Below, one piece after another: positions 8,531 through 17,715 of a stretch of 64,000 nucleotides of DNA (within the stretch, counting starts at the first letter, position 1; the number at the start of each line of letters is the position of its first letter). Source of the DNA: Aquibacillus salsiterrae (GTDB lineage: Bacteria > Bacillota > Bacilli > Bacillales > Amphibacillaceae); assembly GCF_028416595.1 (NCBI RefSeq), contig NZ_JAMQKC010000006.1, positions 62,001-126,000 of the forward strand, given 5' to 3'. Made by a program: the position numbers and the translations under genes. Below the pieces are notes generated by a model that was given only the letters and a program-made list of their open reading frames with translations, did no database searches and was not told the DNA's origin.

Positions 8531-8785
8531 ATGGAAGATTTCAAAGCAAATGAAATGGATGAAACCGTCGTTATTGAAAACGAGGATGGTACAGAGACTA
8601 CTTATAACGTTGATGCTGTTATTGAAATGAACCATCAGGAATATATCATCTATTCCAACAATGACGAGATGATGATAAGTAGAATTGTGCGTAACGGGGA
8701 AGAAGAAGAATGGGAAGAGGTTACGGATGAAGAGATGGGACAGATTATTGATGCCTACGAACAAGCATTAAAGGATGAAGACTAA
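8531..8785 (+). CDS. yrzB: DUF1292 family protein (YrzB-like)
   Basis: Small acidic cytoplasmic protein of unknown function. Start at ATG 8531 behind GCGAGGTGAT gives 84 residues, the usual size. The pattern VVIENEDGTETTYNVDAVI followed by YIIYSNNDEMMISRIV matches DUF1292. In B. subtilis yrzB lies in the alaS-yrzL-yrrK-yrzB set; those partners are absent here, so the gene stands alone. The symbol is by family resemblance. Confidence 0.82.
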   Translation: MEDFKANEMDETVVIENEDGTETTYNVDAVIEMNHQEYIIYSNNDEMMISRIVRNGEEEEWEEVTDEEMGQIIDAYEQALKDED

Positions 8786-8869
8786 TCCATTTTAAGCCAA
8801 ATAATTAATGATACTGTCCCGGTTATTGAAGCAGATCCTTACACACACTTTACTTTTTTCAAAACATTT

Positions 8870-8921
8870 AACGGACTGAGAATCAGTTATATTCATTTAG
8901 CTGATTCTTAGTCCGTTATTT
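8870..8921 (+). terminator. hairpin/terminator after the DUF1292 gene
   Basis: Seventeen-base stem AACGGACTGAGAATCAG / CTGATTCTTAGTCCGTT with one G.T pair, about 85 bases downstream of the gene; the following T-tract is weak. Confidence 0.6.
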
Positions 8922-9057
8922 GATTAATTTAATCACAAACAACATTTCGAGATTTATATGTTTTGCAAAGTAACTAGATAGGCTAAATCACTTTCTTGTT
9001 TTAAAAAAGACTTGTGCTGAATACAATGTACAAGCTGTTTTAAAAGGAGAGAGAGTC

Positions 9058-9690
9058 GTGAGCATATTTCTTAGTTACGTTTTTCTAGGTCTATCCCTAG
9101 CTGCACCAATCGGTCCAATCAATGCAGCCCAACTAGATAAGGGAATTAAAAATGGATTTTGGCATGCTTGGTTTATAGGCTTAGGTTCCTTAGCAGGAGA
9201 CCTGTTATTAATGGGGGCAGTTTATTTTGGTATTGTTCAATTTCTAGAGATACCTTTTATGAAAGCATTTCTCTGGTCCTTTGGCTGTTTCGTCCTAATC
9301 TATACAGGAATTGAGGGTCTATTTAGTGCAAAACAAGCCGCTAATGTTTCAACAAGACATACTTCTAGTTCTCTAACAAAGACATTCTTCACTGGATTTG
9401 TTTTGGCATTATCTAATCCATTATCGATTTTGTTTTGGTTGGGTATTTATGGGTCAGTACTTGCACAAACTGTTGCAGAATATGACACAACCCATATCGC
9501 ATTATATAGTTTTGCAATTATTGTTGGATTACTCGTTTGGGATTTCTCGATGGCAATTGTAGCTAGTAGCTTCCGTAAACTATTAACAGATAAATTGCTA
9601 ATCCTTATATCCTTGCTATCTGGTTTCTCCTTAGTAGTGTTTGGTATCTATTTTGGATATAAAGCACTCGAATTATTATTTCCATTTTAA
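9058..9690 (+). CDS. LysE/RhtB-family amino acid exporter
   Basis: Integral membrane protein of 210 residues with six hydrophobic segments, the LysE-superfamily layout. The N-terminal signature LSLAAPIGPINAAQLDKGIK matches the family's G-P-x-x-x-x motif, and FVLALSNPLSILFWLGIYG near residue 117 is the second conserved region. Members export basic amino acids, homoserine, threonine or other small solutes; the substrate cannot be read. Start is GTG behind GGAGAGAGAG. Single gene facing a permease gene, with a shared terminator. Confidence 0.88.
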   Translation: MSIFLSYVFLGLSLAAPIGPINAAQLDKGIKNGFWHAWFIGLGSLAGDLLLMGAVYFGIVQFLEIPFMKAFLWSFGCFVLIYTGIEGLFSAKQAANVSTRHTSSSLTKTFFTGFVLALSNPLSILFWLGIYGSVLAQTVAEYDTTHIALYSFAIIVGLLVWDFSMAIVASSFRKLLTDKLLILISLLSGFSLVVFGIYFGYKALELLFPF

Positions 9691-9716
9691 TTCTCGGGTT
9701 CTTATCTTGTGAAAAT

Positions 9717-9749
9717 AAGCGTGTGGCTTTTCGCTTTATCCACACGCTT
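9717..9749. terminator. bidirectional terminator
   Basis: Perfect ten-base stem AAGCGTGTGG / CCACACGCTT between convergent genes. Confidence 0.8.
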
Positions 9750-9759
9750 CATTTCCCAT

Positions 9760-11133
9760 CTAGTCTGTCACCTTTTCTTTTGTAAATAAAGAATTGGGTG
9801 CTGGCTTATCTTCGTCACCTCTCCATTTATTCCGCATCATAAAGGTAACGACACCAATTAATAACAAAAAGACTAGGCTAACAAAAAAACCAGGACGACT
9901 AGAACCGTCAAATAATGTTCCAGAAACTGCTAGTAAGATAAGGGATAAACCAACCCACCGTTTTACGTGACCAAATCCCTTTAGTTTCACTAGCTTTCCG
10001 TAAGATAATAAAATGAAAAGCCATGTATAGAGTAGCATTAATCCTGCTGCGGTAGTTAAGTATTCATATATCTTTTCCGGTAAGAAAAGGGAGACAAGAA
10101 TCGATAAAATTAAACCACTTAATGTAAGGCCAAGCGCACGAAATGGTATGTTTTTTTTACTTGTTTTTGAAAAGAAACGCGGAGCATCCCCATCATTGGC
10201 CAATGTAACCATCATGGTTGTTATCGCGTAAAGCGAAGCTACCATTGTCGAAAACCCAGCAATGACTAAAGCACCATTAAACAGATGCGGTACAAAGGTC
10301 AGGTGATAATCTTCTAGGGCAGTTATAAATGGACTATCGTTTGCTGTAAATACATCCCATGGCACAAGATAAACGGCCATTGTGAGCGAAATGATGTAGA
10401 TGGATGCCAAGGTAAGGAGCATCGTTCTTCCTGCCTTTGGAGCGTCTTTAGGATTTTTTAAATCACTAGACATGATCCCCATTACTTCGATTCCGCCAAA
10501 TGCATAAAAAGCATAAATCATCGCCGTCCAAAATCCGAGCAGTCCATTTGGGAATAATCCCGAGTAATGAAAAGCAAAGGAACGACTAGGTTTATTTCCA
10601 CCTAACACACCAAAAATGGCGAGTGCTGCAATAATAATAAACATGACGATTGCAGCAACCTTTACGACCGCAAAAATATTCTCGAATTTTTCGAATCCAC
10701 TAATTCCGGTTAAGATAACAATAATCCCTAAAACACCATAAATGGCTGCGAAGATCCATAAAGGTGTATTCGGAAACCAAAATTTCGAAAATATTCCTAA
10801 GGCAGTTAACTGACTCCCCATAATTAACAGTTCCGATGACCAATAGACCCAACCATTACTAAAGCCAGCCCATCTTCCAAATGCTTGTTTTGCATAAGAC
10901 CTAAACGAACCTTTCGTTGGATGTTCAGATGTCATTTTTGCCAATGAATCAAAAACAATATATGTGCTAATCGCAGCCAATATAAAGGCGAAAATAGCCG
11001 ATGGCCCACCTTGTTTAAACGCTATACTAGACCCTAAGAAAAAGCCAGTTCCAATGATGGAACCTATTCCAACTAACGCTAATTGCAGCCATGATAATTT
11101 TTTTTGCTTGGAGCTCGACTGTTTATTGGCCAT
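9760..11133 (-). CDS. amino acid permease (APC superfamily, AAT family)
   Basis: Secondary amino acid transporter of 457 residues with about 12 membrane segments. The N-terminal motif LALVGIGSIIGTGFFLGS is the APC helix-1 substrate and ion site, and SSELLIMGSQLTALG and GFEKFENIFAVVKV are typical of Bacillus AapA/YtnA/YbgF-like permeases. Substrate is not readable; proline, alanine, GABA and others occur in the family. Monocistronic. Confidence 0.88.
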   Translation of the reverse strand: MANKQSSSKQKKLSWLQLALVGIGSIIGTGFFLGSSIAFKQGGPSAIFAFILAAISTYIVFDSLAKMTSEHPTKGSFRSYAKQAFGRWAGFSNGWVYWSSELLIMGSQLTALGIFSKFWFPNTPLWIFAAIYGVLGIIVILTGISGFEKFENIFAVVKVAAIVMFIIIAALAIFGVLGGNKPSRSFAFHYSGLFPNGLLGFWTAMIYAFYAFGGIEVMGIMSSDLKNPKDAPKAGRTMLLTLASIYIISLTMAVYLVPWDVFTANDSPFITALEDYHLTFVPHLFNGALVIAGFSTMVASLYAITTMMVTLANDGDAPRFFSKTSKKNIPFRALGLTLSGLILSILVSLFLPEKIYEYLTTAAGLMLLYTWLFILLSYGKLVKLKGFGHVKRWVGLSLILLAVSGTLFDGSSRPGFFVSLVFLLLIGVVTFMMRNKWRGDEDKPAPNSLFTKEKVTD

Positions 11134-11330
11134 AAAAATACCCTCACCATATCAAATTATATTCTTGTGGCCACTGCCAACTCTGTTTTACGACAGTAGC
11201 AAAATGGGACGTGGAAATGACCACATTCATCTAAAATAGTCTGAGATAATCGGGAGGGTTTTATTCTTATTAAGTCCAGGTTACTCTTGTTTTTCTTTCT
11301 GTTGTTGATTTCCTTCCGAGCTAGGTTGTT

Positions 11331-11456
11331 TCGCCTTAATGAGGATAGAGTTGGACCAATTGCTTGAGCAAAGGAAATGACCAATCCTACTGCCCCCATC
11401 GCAGTTCCCCTTTTTTCCACAGGGAAGATCGTAAGGAAAACTGTCATCATTAACGG
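11331..11456 (-). pseudogene. remnant of a DHA2-type MFS drug transporter
   Basis: The translation PLMMTVFLTIFPVEKRGTAM, continuing with GAVGLVISFAQAIGPTLS, is almost the consensus of helices 4-5 of EmrB/LmrB/MdtP-type pumps, including the motif-C stretch GPTLSG. Upstream there is an in-frame stop two codons before this block and downstream the homology ends abruptly, leaving about 40 codons of transporter sequence with no start signal. This is a decayed fragment. A related DHA2 gene lies at the right edge of the window, but covers a different part of the fold. Confidence 0.7.
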
Positions 11457-11521
11457 CTAAGCACTTTTGTTTGTTATCTCGAATATCCTAACAAAGACCG
11501 TTTACTTAAGGAGGTAACATG

Positions 11522-12406
11522 ATGAGTGACAAAGAACAACCCCTTTCACTTCCAGAAAAATTCCCACCACAGCACCAAGCTAAGCAACCAGGAAGTGAAT
11601 CATTGATGCACCCAAAACCTATTGTCGACAATCCAACATATCAAGGCTCTAGGAAATTGAAAAATAAAGTAGCAATTGTTACTGGTGGGGATAGCGGAAT
11701 TGGCGCGGCTACTGCGATTGCTTTTGCCAAAGAAGGAGCCGACATTGTTATTCCGTACTACTATCAATATGAAAACGAAGACGCCTTCAGGACCAAAAAT
11801 CGAATTGAACAATTAGGTCGACATTGTTTGCTGCTAGTAGGGGATTTAAGTAAAGAAAAAAATTGTAAAGCAGTCGTTAAACGGACAGTTGACTATTTTG
11901 GCAAACTCGATATTCTCGTGAATAATCACGGTGTTCAGTTCCCACAAGAAAACATATTAGATATATCGTCAGAACAGTTTGATTTAACGTTTAAAACAAA
12001 TATATATTCCTTCTTTTATTTAACAAAGGCTGCCCTCCCTCATTTAAAGAAAGGTAGTTCCATTATTAATACGGCATCGATTGTAGCCTATGAAGGTAAT
12101 CCAATCTTAATCGATTATACCGCAACCAAAGGCGCTATTGTCGGTTTCACGAGAGCATTATCGCAAAATCTTGCTGACCAAGGTATTCGTGTGAATGCTG
12201 TTGCACCGGGACCAATTTGGACACCATTAATTCCGTCTAGTTTTTCCAGCGAAAAGGTCGGTACTTTTGGGCAAGATACTCCTATGGATCGTGCTGGCCA
12301 ACCCTTTGAACTTGCCCCAGCCTATGTTTACTTGGCATCAGAAGATTCATCTTATGTATCCGGGCAAGTTATTCATGTGAACGGAGGGACAATGGTCAGC
12401 TCCTAG
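11522..12406 (+). CDS. SDR-family oxidoreductase (general stress protein 39-like)
   Basis: Short-chain dehydrogenase/reductase of 294 residues with the extra 40-residue N-terminal arm ([14 protein letters not shown] ... [11 protein letters not shown]) found in the YdaD/YhxC/GSP39 group. Cofactor motif TGGDSGIG near 56-63, NNHG near 138, catalytic Ser in INTAS near 180 and Tyr-x-x-x-Lys in YTATKGA near 199-205. Reduces an unknown carbonyl or oxidises an alcohol with NAD(P). AAGGAGG lies 4 and 7 bases before two adjacent ATGs; the second is the better spaced. Related B. subtilis genes are sigma-B stress genes, but I see no clear sigma-B promoter here. Confidence 0.9.
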   Translation: MSDKEQPLSLPEKFPPQHQAKQPGSESLMHPKPIVDNPTYQGSRKLKNKVAIVTGGDSGIGAATAIAFAKEGADIVIPYYYQYENEDAFRTKNRIEQLGRHCLLLVGDLSKEKNCKAVVKRTVDYFGKLDILVNNHGVQFPQENILDISSEQFDLTFKTNIYSFFYLTKAALPHLKKGSSIINTASIVAYEGNPILIDYTATKGAIVGFTRALSQNLADQGIRVNAVAPGPIWTPLIPSSFSSEKVGTFGQDTPMDRAGQPFELAPAYVYLASEDSSYVSGQVIHVNGGTMVSS

Positions 12407-12418
12407 CTATCCGCTAAA

Positions 12419-12452
12419 CTTCGGTACTTAATGTGCCGAAGGTTTTTTCACG
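12419..12452 (+). terminator. terminator after the SDR gene
   Basis: CTTCGGTAC / GTGCCGAAG stem followed by TTTTTT. Confidence 0.8.
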
Positions 12453-12638
12453 ATAAGAAAATCTAAAAATGGTTACCCTTCAGCAATAGCCACGTCAAAG
12501 CTTCAACGCCTATGTATTTGAGCAAAAGTAATTATATCTTCTTATACTTTTGAAAATAATAGTATGGTTACGTTAAGAGTCAATTACTTTACATCCTTTC
12601 ACATTGTTGGCATCATATTTTATTGGAGGCTGATAAAC

Positions 12639-13802
12639 ATGAAAAATTTCACTTTTCACAACCCAACTAAATTAATTTTTGGTAAAGGCGAAGTAGAAAA
12701 GCTTGCTGAACAGATGAAAGATTATCAAAAAGTACTTCTTGTTTATGGTGGCGGTAGTATTAAGCGTAGCGGTCTATATGACCAAGTCATCGACCAATTA
12801 GAACAAGCTAAGGTCGAGATATTTGAACTTGCAGGAGTTGAACCTAACCCGAGATTAACGACTGTTAAAAAGGGAGTTGAATTGTGTAAAACAGAAAAGA
12901 TTGACTTCCTTTTAGCTGTTGGTGGTGGTAGTACGATTGATTGTACAAAGGCAATTGCGGCAGGTGCCAAGTACGACGGAGACCCATGGGACCTAGTTAC
13001 CCGTAAAGCTCCAGTCGTTGACGCTTTACCACTCGGAACGGTATTAACTCTAGCTGCAACTGGTTCAGAAATGAATGGAAACTCTGTTATAACCAACTGG
13101 GAAACAAATGAAAAACACGGTTGGGGCAGTCCTATTGTTATGCCAACCTTCTCGATTCTTGATCCTGTAAATACATATACTGTTCCAAAAGACCAAACAG
13201 TATATGGTATTGTAGATATGATGTCTCACGTTTTTGAACACTATTTTCACCATGAAAAAAATACACCATTCCAAGATAGAATGTGTGAAGGCTTGTTAAA
13301 AACAGTAATAGATACAGCACCAAAGCTTCTCGATGATCTCGAAAACTATGAATACCGAGCTACAATCCTTTATTGTGGGACAATGGCATTAAACGGCGTC
13401 CTAAACATGGGATATCACGGTGACTGGGCTTCACACAACTTAGAACATGCCGTATCAGCCGTTCATGATATTCCTCACGGTGGAGGCTTAGCGATTATTT
13501 TCCCTAATTGGATGAAATATTCGTTAGATGAGGATGTTAGTCGCTTTAAACAAATGGCTATCCGAGTATTTGACGTTGATCCAAGTGGTAAATCAGACCG
13601 TGATGTAGCACTTTTAGGGATCGAGAAGTTACGTGAATTTTGGAATAGCATTGGTGCACCATCCCGCTTAGCTGATTACGATATAACAGAAGAAACGATT
13701 ACATTAATGGCGGAAAAAACAGTTGCAGCTGGACCAAATTTCGGTAATTTTAAATCGTTAAATAAAGAAGATGCAGAAGCTATCTTCCGCGCTAGTCTGT
13801 AA
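12639..13802 (+). CDS. yugJ: iron-containing alcohol dehydrogenase (YugJ/YugK, butanol dehydrogenase-like)
   Basis: Class III metal-dependent alcohol dehydrogenase, 387 residues from ATG 12639 (GGAGGCTGATAAAC ahead of it). N-terminal [19 protein letters not shown] is the BdhA/YugJ/YugK type. NAD(P)-binding [13 protein letters not shown] lies near 95-107, and the metal ligands fall in [14 protein letters not shown] (about 197-210) and [18 protein letters not shown] (about 265-282). It would interconvert aldehydes and alcohols. A possible link to the next genes is acetaldehyde, a product of threonine aldolase, but they are on opposite strands, so this is only an inference. Confidence 0.9.
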   Translation: MKNFTFHNPTKLIFGKGEVEKLAEQMKDYQKVLLVYGGGSIKRSGLYDQVIDQLEQAKVEIFELAGVEPNPRLTTVKKGVELCKTEKIDFLLAVGGGSTIDCTKAIAAGAKYDGDPWDLVTRKAPVVDALPLGTVLTLAATGSEMNGNSVITNWETNEKHGWGSPIVMPTFSILDPVNTYTVPKDQTVYGIVDMMSHVFEHYFHHEKNTPFQDRMCEGLLKTVIDTAPKLLDDLENYEYRATILYCGTMALNGVLNMGYHGDWASHNLEHAVSAVHDIPHGGGLAIIFPNWMKYSLDEDVSRFKQMAIRVFDVDPSGKSDRDVALLGIEKLREFWNSIGAPSRLADYDITEETITLMAEKTVAAGPNFGNFKSLNKEDAEAIFRASL

Positions 13803-13840
13803 ATAGTAAGAGAAGCTTGAGTGACAATAGTATTTAACAG

Positions 13841-13882
13841 AAAAGGCGAAGACAATTATCTATTGTCGTTCGCCTTTTCTTT
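13841..13882. terminator. bidirectional terminator, overlaps the end of the YtzI-like gene
   Basis: AAAAGGCGA...GACAAT / ATTGTC.TTCGCCTTTT stem with a T-rich right flank, between convergent genes; the last codons of the minus-strand small gene lie inside it. Confidence 0.75.
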
Positions 13883-14020
13883 ATCCCCTTCTTCTGCTTT
13901 GTCCGGGAGGGGATCAATCGTTTGTTTATACGCGTAACCCTTATTAATTGTCATAATAGAAAGACCCAAAACAAGTAACGTGACAGCAACACATACAATA
14001 ATAACGACAATAAACATCAT
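13856..14020 (-). CDS. small membrane protein, YtzI-like
   Basis: A 54-residue protein: one membrane segment (residues 2-24, MFIVVIIVCVAVTLLVLGLS), then TINKGYAYKQTIDPLPDKAE and a charged tail. The KGYxYKxTIDPL motif after the helix is what I recall of the YtzI family of Bacillaceae; function unknown. Start codon is one of two adjacent ATGs behind GGGGGA. It is short but has a membrane segment, family-like motif and terminator, so I consider it real. Confidence 0.65.
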   Translation of the reverse strand: MMFIVVIIVCVAVTLLVLGLSIMTINKGYAYKQTIDPLPDKAEEGDKEKANDNR

Positions 14021-14093
14021 TTTGCTTTCCCCCACTTTATGCTCTCACTTTAAGCATACCCTTCTAAGCATTTTCAAACAAGAGGAATTCATT

Positions 14094-15113
14094 TTAGACA
14101 ATTGCTTGAACTGCAACTAAGGCTTTTATTATGTCTTCTTTTTTAACGCCATAGTTAGTCACAAACCGAACAGTGTACGGTCCGAATGGTACAGCGAGCA
14201 CACCTTGATCTTTTAATTTTAATAAAAATTCTTTAGCTGTTAAACCTGTTTCTTTGACATTCATTAATACAATATTTGTTTCCACTATGGCTTCAAGTGA
14301 TAGATTACGAATATTTAAGAGACCTTCTGCCAATTCGCTCGCATGCTGGTGGTCTTCCGTTAACCGTTCCACGTTATCTCGAAGTGCAACAATACCTGGT
14401 GCCGCAATAATACCTGCTTGTCTTAATCCGCCACCTAGTCGTTTTCTCCACTTTCGAGCTCGTTTAATAAACCGCTCCTCACCAGCAATGATTGATCCGA
14501 CTGGTGCACCTAGACCCTTTGATAAACAAAATTGGACTGTATCCGTATAGGAAGCATATTCCTTAGCAGATATACCCGATGCGATGACTGCGTTAAACAA
14601 TCTTGCTCCATCTAAGTGAACAGCTACTTGATTTTCTTTAGCAATTTGATAGATTGCTTGCATATTTTCAAGCGGAACAATTGCTCCACCAGCTTTGTTA
14701 TGTGTATTTTCCAGACAAATAAGTGATGTTTCTGGTTCGTGCACATCGTCCCCACGAATAGCTGCTGCAACGTCACTTGGATTCATTGCTCCTCTATTTC
14801 CTTGGATTGTTCTCGTTTGCACCCCACTAAACACGGAGAATGCTCCACCTTCATATTGAAAAATATGAGAATTTGCTTCTAATATCACTTCATTACCTGG
14901 CCTTGCATGGGTAAGTGCAGCTAGTTGATTTCCTTGTGTACCACTTGTTACAAATAACGCAGCTTCCTTGCCAAGTAGATCTGCAGCCATTTCTTCTAAT
15001 TTATTAACAGTTGGATCTTCTCCGTAAACATCATCTCCAACCTCAGCTTCATATGCTGCTCTTCGCATTACTTCTGTAGGCTTTGTCACCGTATCACTTC
15101 TCAAATCAATCAT
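14094..15113 (-). CDS. ltaE: low-specificity L-threonine aldolase
   Basis: PLP enzyme that splits L-threonine or allo-threonine to glycine and acetaldehyde. The 339-residue protein starts MIDLRSDTVTKPT, the invariant opening of the GLY1/LtaE family. PLP lysine is Lys199 in FCLSKGLGAPVGS; HLDGARLFNA at 166-175 holds the cofactor-binding aspartate and NSHIFQYEGGA near 81 the stacking histidine. It is last in a three-gene minus-strand run with a nucleoside hydrolase (31 bases upstream) and a threonine/serine dehydratase, giving two alternative routes of threonine breakdown in one unit. Confidence 0.93.
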   Translation of the reverse strand: MIDLRSDTVTKPTEVMRRAAYEAEVGDDVYGEDPTVNKLEEMAADLLGKEAALFVTSGTQGNQLAALTHARPGNEVILEANSHIFQYEGGAFSVFSGVQTRTIQGNRGAMNPSDVAAAIRGDDVHEPETSLICLENTHNKAGGAIVPLENMQAIYQIAKENQVAVHLDGARLFNAVIASGISAKEYASYTDTVQFCLSKGLGAPVGSIIAGEERFIKRARKWRKRLGGGLRQAGIIAAPGIVALRDNVERLTEDHQHASELAEGLLNIRNLSLEAIVETNIVLMNVKETGLTAKEFLLKLKDQGVLAVPFGPYTVRFVTNYGVKKEDIIKALVAVQAIV

Positions 15114-15144
15114 CCATTATCCCCCTAACTTATTCCTTAATCCG

Positions 15145-16083
15145 CTATTTCACCTTCTGTGCAAGAGCAGTAATATAATCGAAAAAATCGGTTGCATTGA
15201 CGTCATAAACAACATGTACTTCACGACCATTGTCTGCTAGCGCTGTTCTACCTTGACTTGGTACTTCTGTCTTTACTGTACTTTCCACAAGTTTAGACTT
15301 AACTAACTCTGGCTTACCTACAGATGCAGCTGTTAATATATCCCATAAGAAATAAGTCGAGTTTGTTTCCATATGAACAAGTGGTGGAACAGCAGCATAG
15401 CATTGACCGAGAAAGTCAATACCCTCATCCTTTCGAAGACGTGCCCACTTATTCCGAACATCCAGGGTTAGCGGTACTTGTTGGGTTGATTCTAATGCAA
15501 CCATATCAATGGTTATTCCACTCGCCCAAACACGCTGAACAGCAGAAGGATCCCAAAAGGCATTCCATTCTGCTGTCCCATCATGCTCCGGCTCTTGAAC
15601 GTTACCTTTTTCTTGGAATGTTCCACCCATCCAGATTAGCTTTTCAATAGTATCTTCAATTTCAGGTGCCTCATCTAACGCTCGCGCCAGATCTGTTAAA
15701 GGGCCCGTAAATAATAAAGTCACTTTTTCCTCACTTGCAAGCAATTTTTCGACTATATGCTTATGGGCAAACAACTCACTTACAGGTGCTTCCATCTTGC
15801 CGCTTTCGTTTAAGATTGGCAGGGCATCAATCGTAAAGCTATGCATTCTCCACTCACGAGGAAATGGATTATCACCACGAGAATTTGACCTCGCGACCTC
15901 AATAGGATATGCACTAAATCGGTCAATAATTTTTCGACTGGCATTTATCCCAGGCTCTAGGTAGCCATCTGCTGGTATGACAGAAACGCCAATCACTTCA
16001 ATATTATCCATTTGGGTTAATAAAAATAATGAGACAAGATCATCCACACCTGCATCATGATTAAAATAAATCTTTTTCTTCAT
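15145..16083 (-). CDS. nucleoside hydrolase (inosine/uridine-preferring type)
   Basis: Hydrolyses ribonucleosides to base and ribose with a Ca2+ site. 312 residues. The N-terminal calcium motif reads FNHDAGVDD where the family has D-x-D-x-G-x-D-D, so the first aspartate is Asn8 here; the other acidic residues are kept. LLFTGPLTDLARAL near 124, LIWMGGTFQEKGNV near 150 and EWNAFWDPSAVQRVW near 172 are the other family blocks. The Asp-to-Asn change could alter metal affinity or simply mark a subfamily. Sits between threonine dehydratase and threonine aldolase genes, with 31- and 49-base gaps. Confidence 0.85.
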   Translation of the reverse strand: MKKKIYFNHDAGVDDLVSLFLLTQMDNIEVIGVSVIPADGYLEPGINASRKIIDRFSAYPIEVARSNSRGDNPFPREWRMHSFTIDALPILNESGKMEAPVSELFAHKHIVEKLLASEEKVTLLFTGPLTDLARALDEAPEIEDTIEKLIWMGGTFQEKGNVQEPEHDGTAEWNAFWDPSAVQRVWASGITIDMVALESTQQVPLTLDVRNKWARLRKDEGIDFLGQCYAAVPPLVHMETNSTYFLWDILTAASVGKPELVKSKLVESTVKTEVPSQGRTALADNGREVHVVYDVNATDFFDYITALAQKVK

Positions 16084-16132
16084 TAATATTTGCTCCTTCT
16101 AATCATAGTCTTTGCTTACCGATTACTACGGG

Positions 16133-17080
16133 CTAAACCAATTTATCCAGATTTCTTATATCAACATTCCCACCTGAGATGACCGAAACTATTTTTCTAT
16201 CTTTCAAGCCAAGCTTATGTTGTAAAATAGCTGCAAGGGAAACGGCACTTGACGGTTCAATAACCTGTTTCATCCGTTCCATAACAAATACCATCGCCTG
16301 CTTGATCTCTTCTTCGCTGACCAAAACAAGGTCATCCAACGTTTTTAAGAGGATTGGAAACGTAAGGTCGCCAGGTTGAGTCGTTCTTAATCCATCTGCT
16401 ATTGTGTTAGTGCCTGAAATAGCTGTTATTGATTGATTCCGTAATGATAAAAAGGTGTCATTGGCAGTTTCAGGTTCTACTCCAATCACCTTTACAGTTG
16501 GTTTCATTTGTTTCACAGCAGAAAGTATTCCAGAAATAAGTCCACCACCACCAACAGGAACAACAATCGCATCAACGTCCGGAATTTGTTCGATGATTTC
16601 TAGACCTACAGTTCCTTGACCGGCAATAATCAAAGGATCGTCATATGGCGGTATATATATACCATTATGCGTGGCAGCTAATTGCTTTGCCTTTGGAATA
16701 CGTTCATGTGAAGTAGTTCCACAATAGACTATCTCCCCACCATACCCTTTTATTGCGGCTAACTTAGCATTGCTCACATCTTCTGGAACAACAATTGTTG
16801 CCTTCACCCCTAAAAGGTTGGCAATATAAGCAACTGCTTGACCATGGTTACCAGACGAAGCTGCTGTAACTAATGACGCACCATCTGCTACTGCTCGTTT
16901 TACTTTATTTGTTGCACCACGGATTTTAAATGATCCCGTTTTTTGTATATGTTCTGCTTTTAAAAAAATTTGATTTTGACAAAGCTGATTCAGTTGATTA
17001 GACGTCATTAATGGTGTGACATGAGTGATATCATATATCTGATTTCTTGCATGGTAAATATCTTGTAAGGGAATCATCAT
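16133..17080 (-). CDS. threonine/serine dehydratase, catabolic type
   Basis: Fold-type II PLP enzyme that deaminates threonine to 2-oxobutyrate or serine to pyruvate. 315 residues: PLP lysine Lys52 in KTGSFKIRGA, SSGNHGQA at 75-82, phosphate-binding GGGGLISG near 177. No C-terminal ACT regulatory domain, so it is the short catabolic type (TdcB/serine racemase-like) rather than feedback-regulated biosynthetic IlvA. First gene of the three-gene minus-strand group. Serine racemase-like activity is an alternative that sequence alone does not exclude. Confidence 0.88.
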   Translation of the reverse strand: MMIPLQDIYHARNQIYDITHVTPLMTSNQLNQLCQNQIFLKAEHIQKTGSFKIRGATNKVKRAVADGASLVTAASSGNHGQAVAYIANLLGVKATIVVPEDVSNAKLAAIKGYGGEIVYCGTTSHERIPKAKQLAATHNGIYIPPYDDPLIIAGQGTVGLEIIEQIPDVDAIVVPVGGGGLISGILSAVKQMKPTVKVIGVEPETANDTFLSLRNQSITAISGTNTIADGLRTTQPGDLTFPILLKTLDDLVLVSEEEIKQAMVFVMERMKQVIEPSSAVSLAAILQHKLGLKDRKIVSVISGGNVDIRNLDKLV

Positions 17081-17534
17081 TTGACCTCTTTTCTCAAAAT
17101 AGTTTGATAGTAAAACGCCCTGTACTCTTTACAGTACAATTGTTATTCATGATTGTTGGACTGTCAATAACTAGTTCCCTTATCCAAATCACCCCAAATT
17201 TTTCTATTATTCCATTTATCTATTATTCTCTCCTCATCATATCCTTATTAATCATCGCATTTCCACTGTTGGATTTCTTTTTTTAGAAAATAGTACGTAA
17301 CGCGAAGTACTTTACAGTGTACGAGCAAAAGCTTTTGGAAATACATGAACTTAATGCAGACGGGTTCTGACCATAACCATGTCGTCGTTATCAACTTGGC
17401 AGAACCTACTTTACGCGTACAGTCTCTTTTAAATCACGGTCTAATACAGATGCCCTCCCATCTTTTGTTTCGGGTGCATATATTGATATAGAGCATTGTG
17501 TCTTGTCATAGGAAAACGATAATGAGGTGATATT
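17081..17534. other. intergenic region with a possible structured segment (17291-17422)
   Basis: Holds the promoter of the threonine cluster on the minus strand. A hydrophobic plus-strand frame up to 17286 has no ribosome binding site and I do not call it. From 17291 to 17422 several complementary pieces occur: GTACGTAACGCG near the left and TTTACGCGTAC near the right, with GGTTCTG / CAGAACC and ATAAC / GTTAT nested between. It could be an untranslated RNA or leader; no known riboswitch class is recognised. Confidence 0.3.
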
Positions 17535-17645
17535 ATGGTAGCTCGCTCACGGAGACATCTAGAAGAAAACAGAAAGCCAAAGGGAAGAAGAGCAGGTTGT
17601 AACTGCGGTACCGGTCGACGAAGAAGAAAGAAAAAAGGAGAATAA
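17535..17645 (+). CDS. very small, highly basic protein (36 aa)
   Basis: ATG behind GAGGTGAT, 36 codons, then a terminator hairpin 34 bases later. The product is about 40 percent Arg/Lys, with a short GCNCGTG block in the middle and RRRRKKKGE at the end. I do not recognise a family. Good initiation signal plus its own terminator argue that it is expressed. A nucleic-acid-binding or spore-core role would be guesses; the two cysteines two residues apart could bind metal. Confidence 0.55.
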   Translation: MVARSRRHLEENRKPKGRRAGCNCGTGRRRRKKKGE

Positions 17646-17678
17646 CTCCTCCCTGTTCCACAATGAATAGGAAAAGTA

Positions 17679-17715
17679 CCCTAGACTATTTATTTCATAG
17701 TCTAGGGCTTTTTTC
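17679..17715. terminator. bidirectional terminator
   Basis: CCCTAGACTA / TAGTCTAGGG stem followed by CTTTTTT, between the 36-aa gene and the convergent DUF1360 gene. Confidence 0.85.

Noticed and set aside
17047-17286. 79-codon hydrophobic plus-strand ORF
   Set aside because: No ribosome binding site, start lies inside the dehydratase gene, and hydrophobicity is explained by T-rich DNA.
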